The position numbers and the translations under genes were made by a program. DNA of 64,000 nt from Oligella sp050920755 (GTDB lineage: Bacteria; Pseudomonadota; Gammaproteobacteria; Burkholderiales; Burkholderiaceae_B): the NCBI RefSeq assembly GCF_050920755.1, contig NZ_CP158480.1:496001-560000 (forward strand). Direction: 5' to 3'. A model generated the notes under the pieces. That model did no database searches. It saw nothing but the letters and a program-made list of their open reading frames with translations, and had not been told where the DNA came from. Positions 62,857-64,000 of the stretch are shown one piece after another; position 1 is the first letter of the stretch; every line of letters starts with the position of its first letter.

Positions 62857-64000
62857 TTACATCTGATCGATCATCACCTGACCGAACTCAGAGCAGCTAA
62901 CCTGAGTAGCACCCTCTAAAGCACGGGCAAAGTCATAAGTCACTTTCTTCGACTTAATCGCATCACCCATGGCCTTAATCACTAAGTCAGCGGCTTCAGT
63001 CCAACCCATATGACGTAGCATCATTTCGGCAGAAAGAATCACGGAACCCGGATTAACCATGTCTTTACCGGCGTACTTAGGTGCAGTACCGTGAGTCGCT
63101 TCGAACATGGCAACGCTATCAGATAAGTTAGCACCCGGAGCGATACCGATACCACCTACCTGTGCAGCTAACGCATCGGAAATGTAGTCACCGTTAAGGT
63201 TTAGTGTTGCGATAACGGAGTAGTCCTCAGGACGTAATAAGATCTGCTGTAAGAAAGCATCAGCGATATTGTCCTTGATGATGATTTCCTTACCGGTTTT
63301 TGGATTTTTGAATGAGCACCATGGACCGCCATCGATAAGCTCGGCACCGAACTCCTCACGAGCTAACTGATAACCCCAGTCACGGAAGCTACCCTCAGTG
63401 AACTTCATGATGTTACCCTTGTGAACGAGGGTCACGCTGTCGCGGTCGTTATTGATCGCGTACTGAATCGCTTGGCGCACTAAACGCTTAGTACCCTCTT
63501 CGGAAACAGGCTTAATACCGATACCGGAAGTCTCAGGGAAGCGGATTTGCTTTACACCTAACTCGTCTTGAAGGAATTTGATTAACTTCTTGGCGTTATC
63601 AGACTGTGCTTCAAACTCGATACCGGCGTAAATGTCCTCAGAGTTTTCACGGAAAATAACCATATTGGTTTTCTGGGGCTCTTTAACCGGTGAAGGAACA
63701 CCCTCAAAGTATTGAATAGGACGTAAGCAGAGGTAGAGGTCAAGCTTTTGACGTAAAGCAACGTTAAGTGAGCGGATACCGCCACCAACCGGTGTGGTTA
63801 GAGGGCCCTTGATAGAAACAACATACTCTTTTACCGCATCAAGTGTCTCTTCAGGTAACCAAACGTCGGGACCGTAAACCTGAGTTGATTTCTCACCGGC
63901 GTAAACCTCCATCCAGTGAATTTTACGCTCGCCGCCGTAAGACTTTTCAACCGCTGCATCGATCACCTTGATCATCACCGGGCTAACATCAACACCGATA
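62857..64000 (-). CDS. icd: NADP-dependent isocitrate dehydrogenase, 5' end outside window
   Basis: The 3' part of icd: about 380 residues of the usual 415-420, entering from the right edge with ...IGVDVSPVMIKVIDA and ending VMIDQM. The substrate-binding GGGIRSLNVALRQ (with the Ser that AceK phosphorylates) and the NADP-binding ATHGTAPKYAGKD are present, as is NLNGDYISDALAAQ. The true start lies beyond 64000; the ATG at 63978 is internal. Neighbouring aceK gives the expected regulatory pair. Confidence 0.95.
   Translation of the reverse strand, partial: IGVDVSPVMIKVIDAAVEKSYGGERKIHWMEVYAGEKSTQVYGPDVWLPEETLDAVKEYVVSIKGPLTTPVGGGIRSLNVALRQKLDLYLCLRPIQYFEGVPSPVKEPQKTNMVIFRENSEDIYAGIEFEAQSDNAKKLIKFLQDELGVKQIRFPETSGIGIKPVSEEGTKRLVRQAIQYAINNDRDSVTLVHKGNIMKFTEGSFRDWGYQLAREEFGAELIDGGPWCSFKNPKTGKEIIIKDNIADAFLQQILLRPEDYSVIATLNLNGDYISDALAAQVGGIGIAPGANLSDSVAMFEATHGTAPKYAGKDMVNPGSVILSAEMMLRHMGWTEAADLVIKAMGDAIKSKKVTYDFARALEGATQVSCSEFGQVMIDQM

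Overview
The window looks like the chromosome of a low-GC (mid-40s % by eye) betaproteobacterium, most likely in or near the Alcaligenaceae. This rests on gene order: metX-metW-ampG, ampD/PP0621-family/ccsA-like/ffh, ilvI-ilvH-ilvC followed by psd-pssA, and rpsO-pnp are arrangements known from Burkholderiales. A genus cannot be named from the sequence alone.

Layout. 0-6.8 kb: methionine biosynthesis (metX, metW), muropeptide permease (ampG), a CstA-type pyruvate/peptide carrier, and a two-gene unit of a tiny Cys-Cys-ending protein plus an ArsA-type ATPase. 6.9-18 kb: an acetate-utilisation block with a DnaQ-like exonuclease, a cNMP/CBS/nucleotidyltransferase signalling protein, an unusual ATP-sulfurylase-like protein, a CrbS-type transporter/hybrid kinase, its LuxR-type response regulator, and actP with its DUF485 partner. 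18-26 kb: housekeeping genes (thioesterase, DUF445, SpmA/SpmB-like, two stand-alone LuxR-type HTH proteins, ampD, ccsA-like, ffh).

26.3-36.4 kb is the most unusual part. It opens with debris: a broken rhuM, an IS256-type transposase fragment that cuts into a bacterioferritin gene, and a second, frameshifted bacterioferritin gene. A compact operon follows, made of a small MgtE_N-like membrane protein, three divergent CorA-like proteins whose filter motif reads SMN, GQN and GQN instead of GMN, and a single-pass small protein. Next come an MgtC-family protein, a two-component system and an NhaC-type antiporter. The block closes with an IS5-type remnant inserted in the last codons of a trimeric autotransporter adhesin. 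I read this as a cation-homeostasis island bounded by mobile-element scars.

36.5-49.7 kb returns to core genes: a FUSC exporter, branched-chain amino acid synthesis, phospholipid synthesis, rpsO, pnp and tRNA-Pro(TGG). 49.8-50.4 kb is a StbD/StbE (RelB/RelE) toxin-antitoxin pair. 50.5-58.6 kb is a Fur-regulated siderophore uptake locus. Its TonB-dependent receptor is out of frame at an 11-C tract, tonB is out of frame at a 10-A tract, and a complete IS5-family element lies between a pair of Fur-like boxes and tonB. A PepSY reductase operon with its own Fur-type promoter completes it. 58.6-59.1 kb holds relics, including a decayed copy of part of the neighbouring glycosyltransferase gene and a perfect 16-bp hairpin. 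59.1-64 kb carries a PAP2 phosphatase/glycosyltransferase pair behind a Pho-box-like repeat, then aceK and the 3' part of icd, which runs off the window.

How the parts fit: acetate uptake (actP, CrbS/CrbR) and the AceK/Icd branch point both concern growth on acetate. The iron locus appears built to switch on and off by slipped-strand changes.
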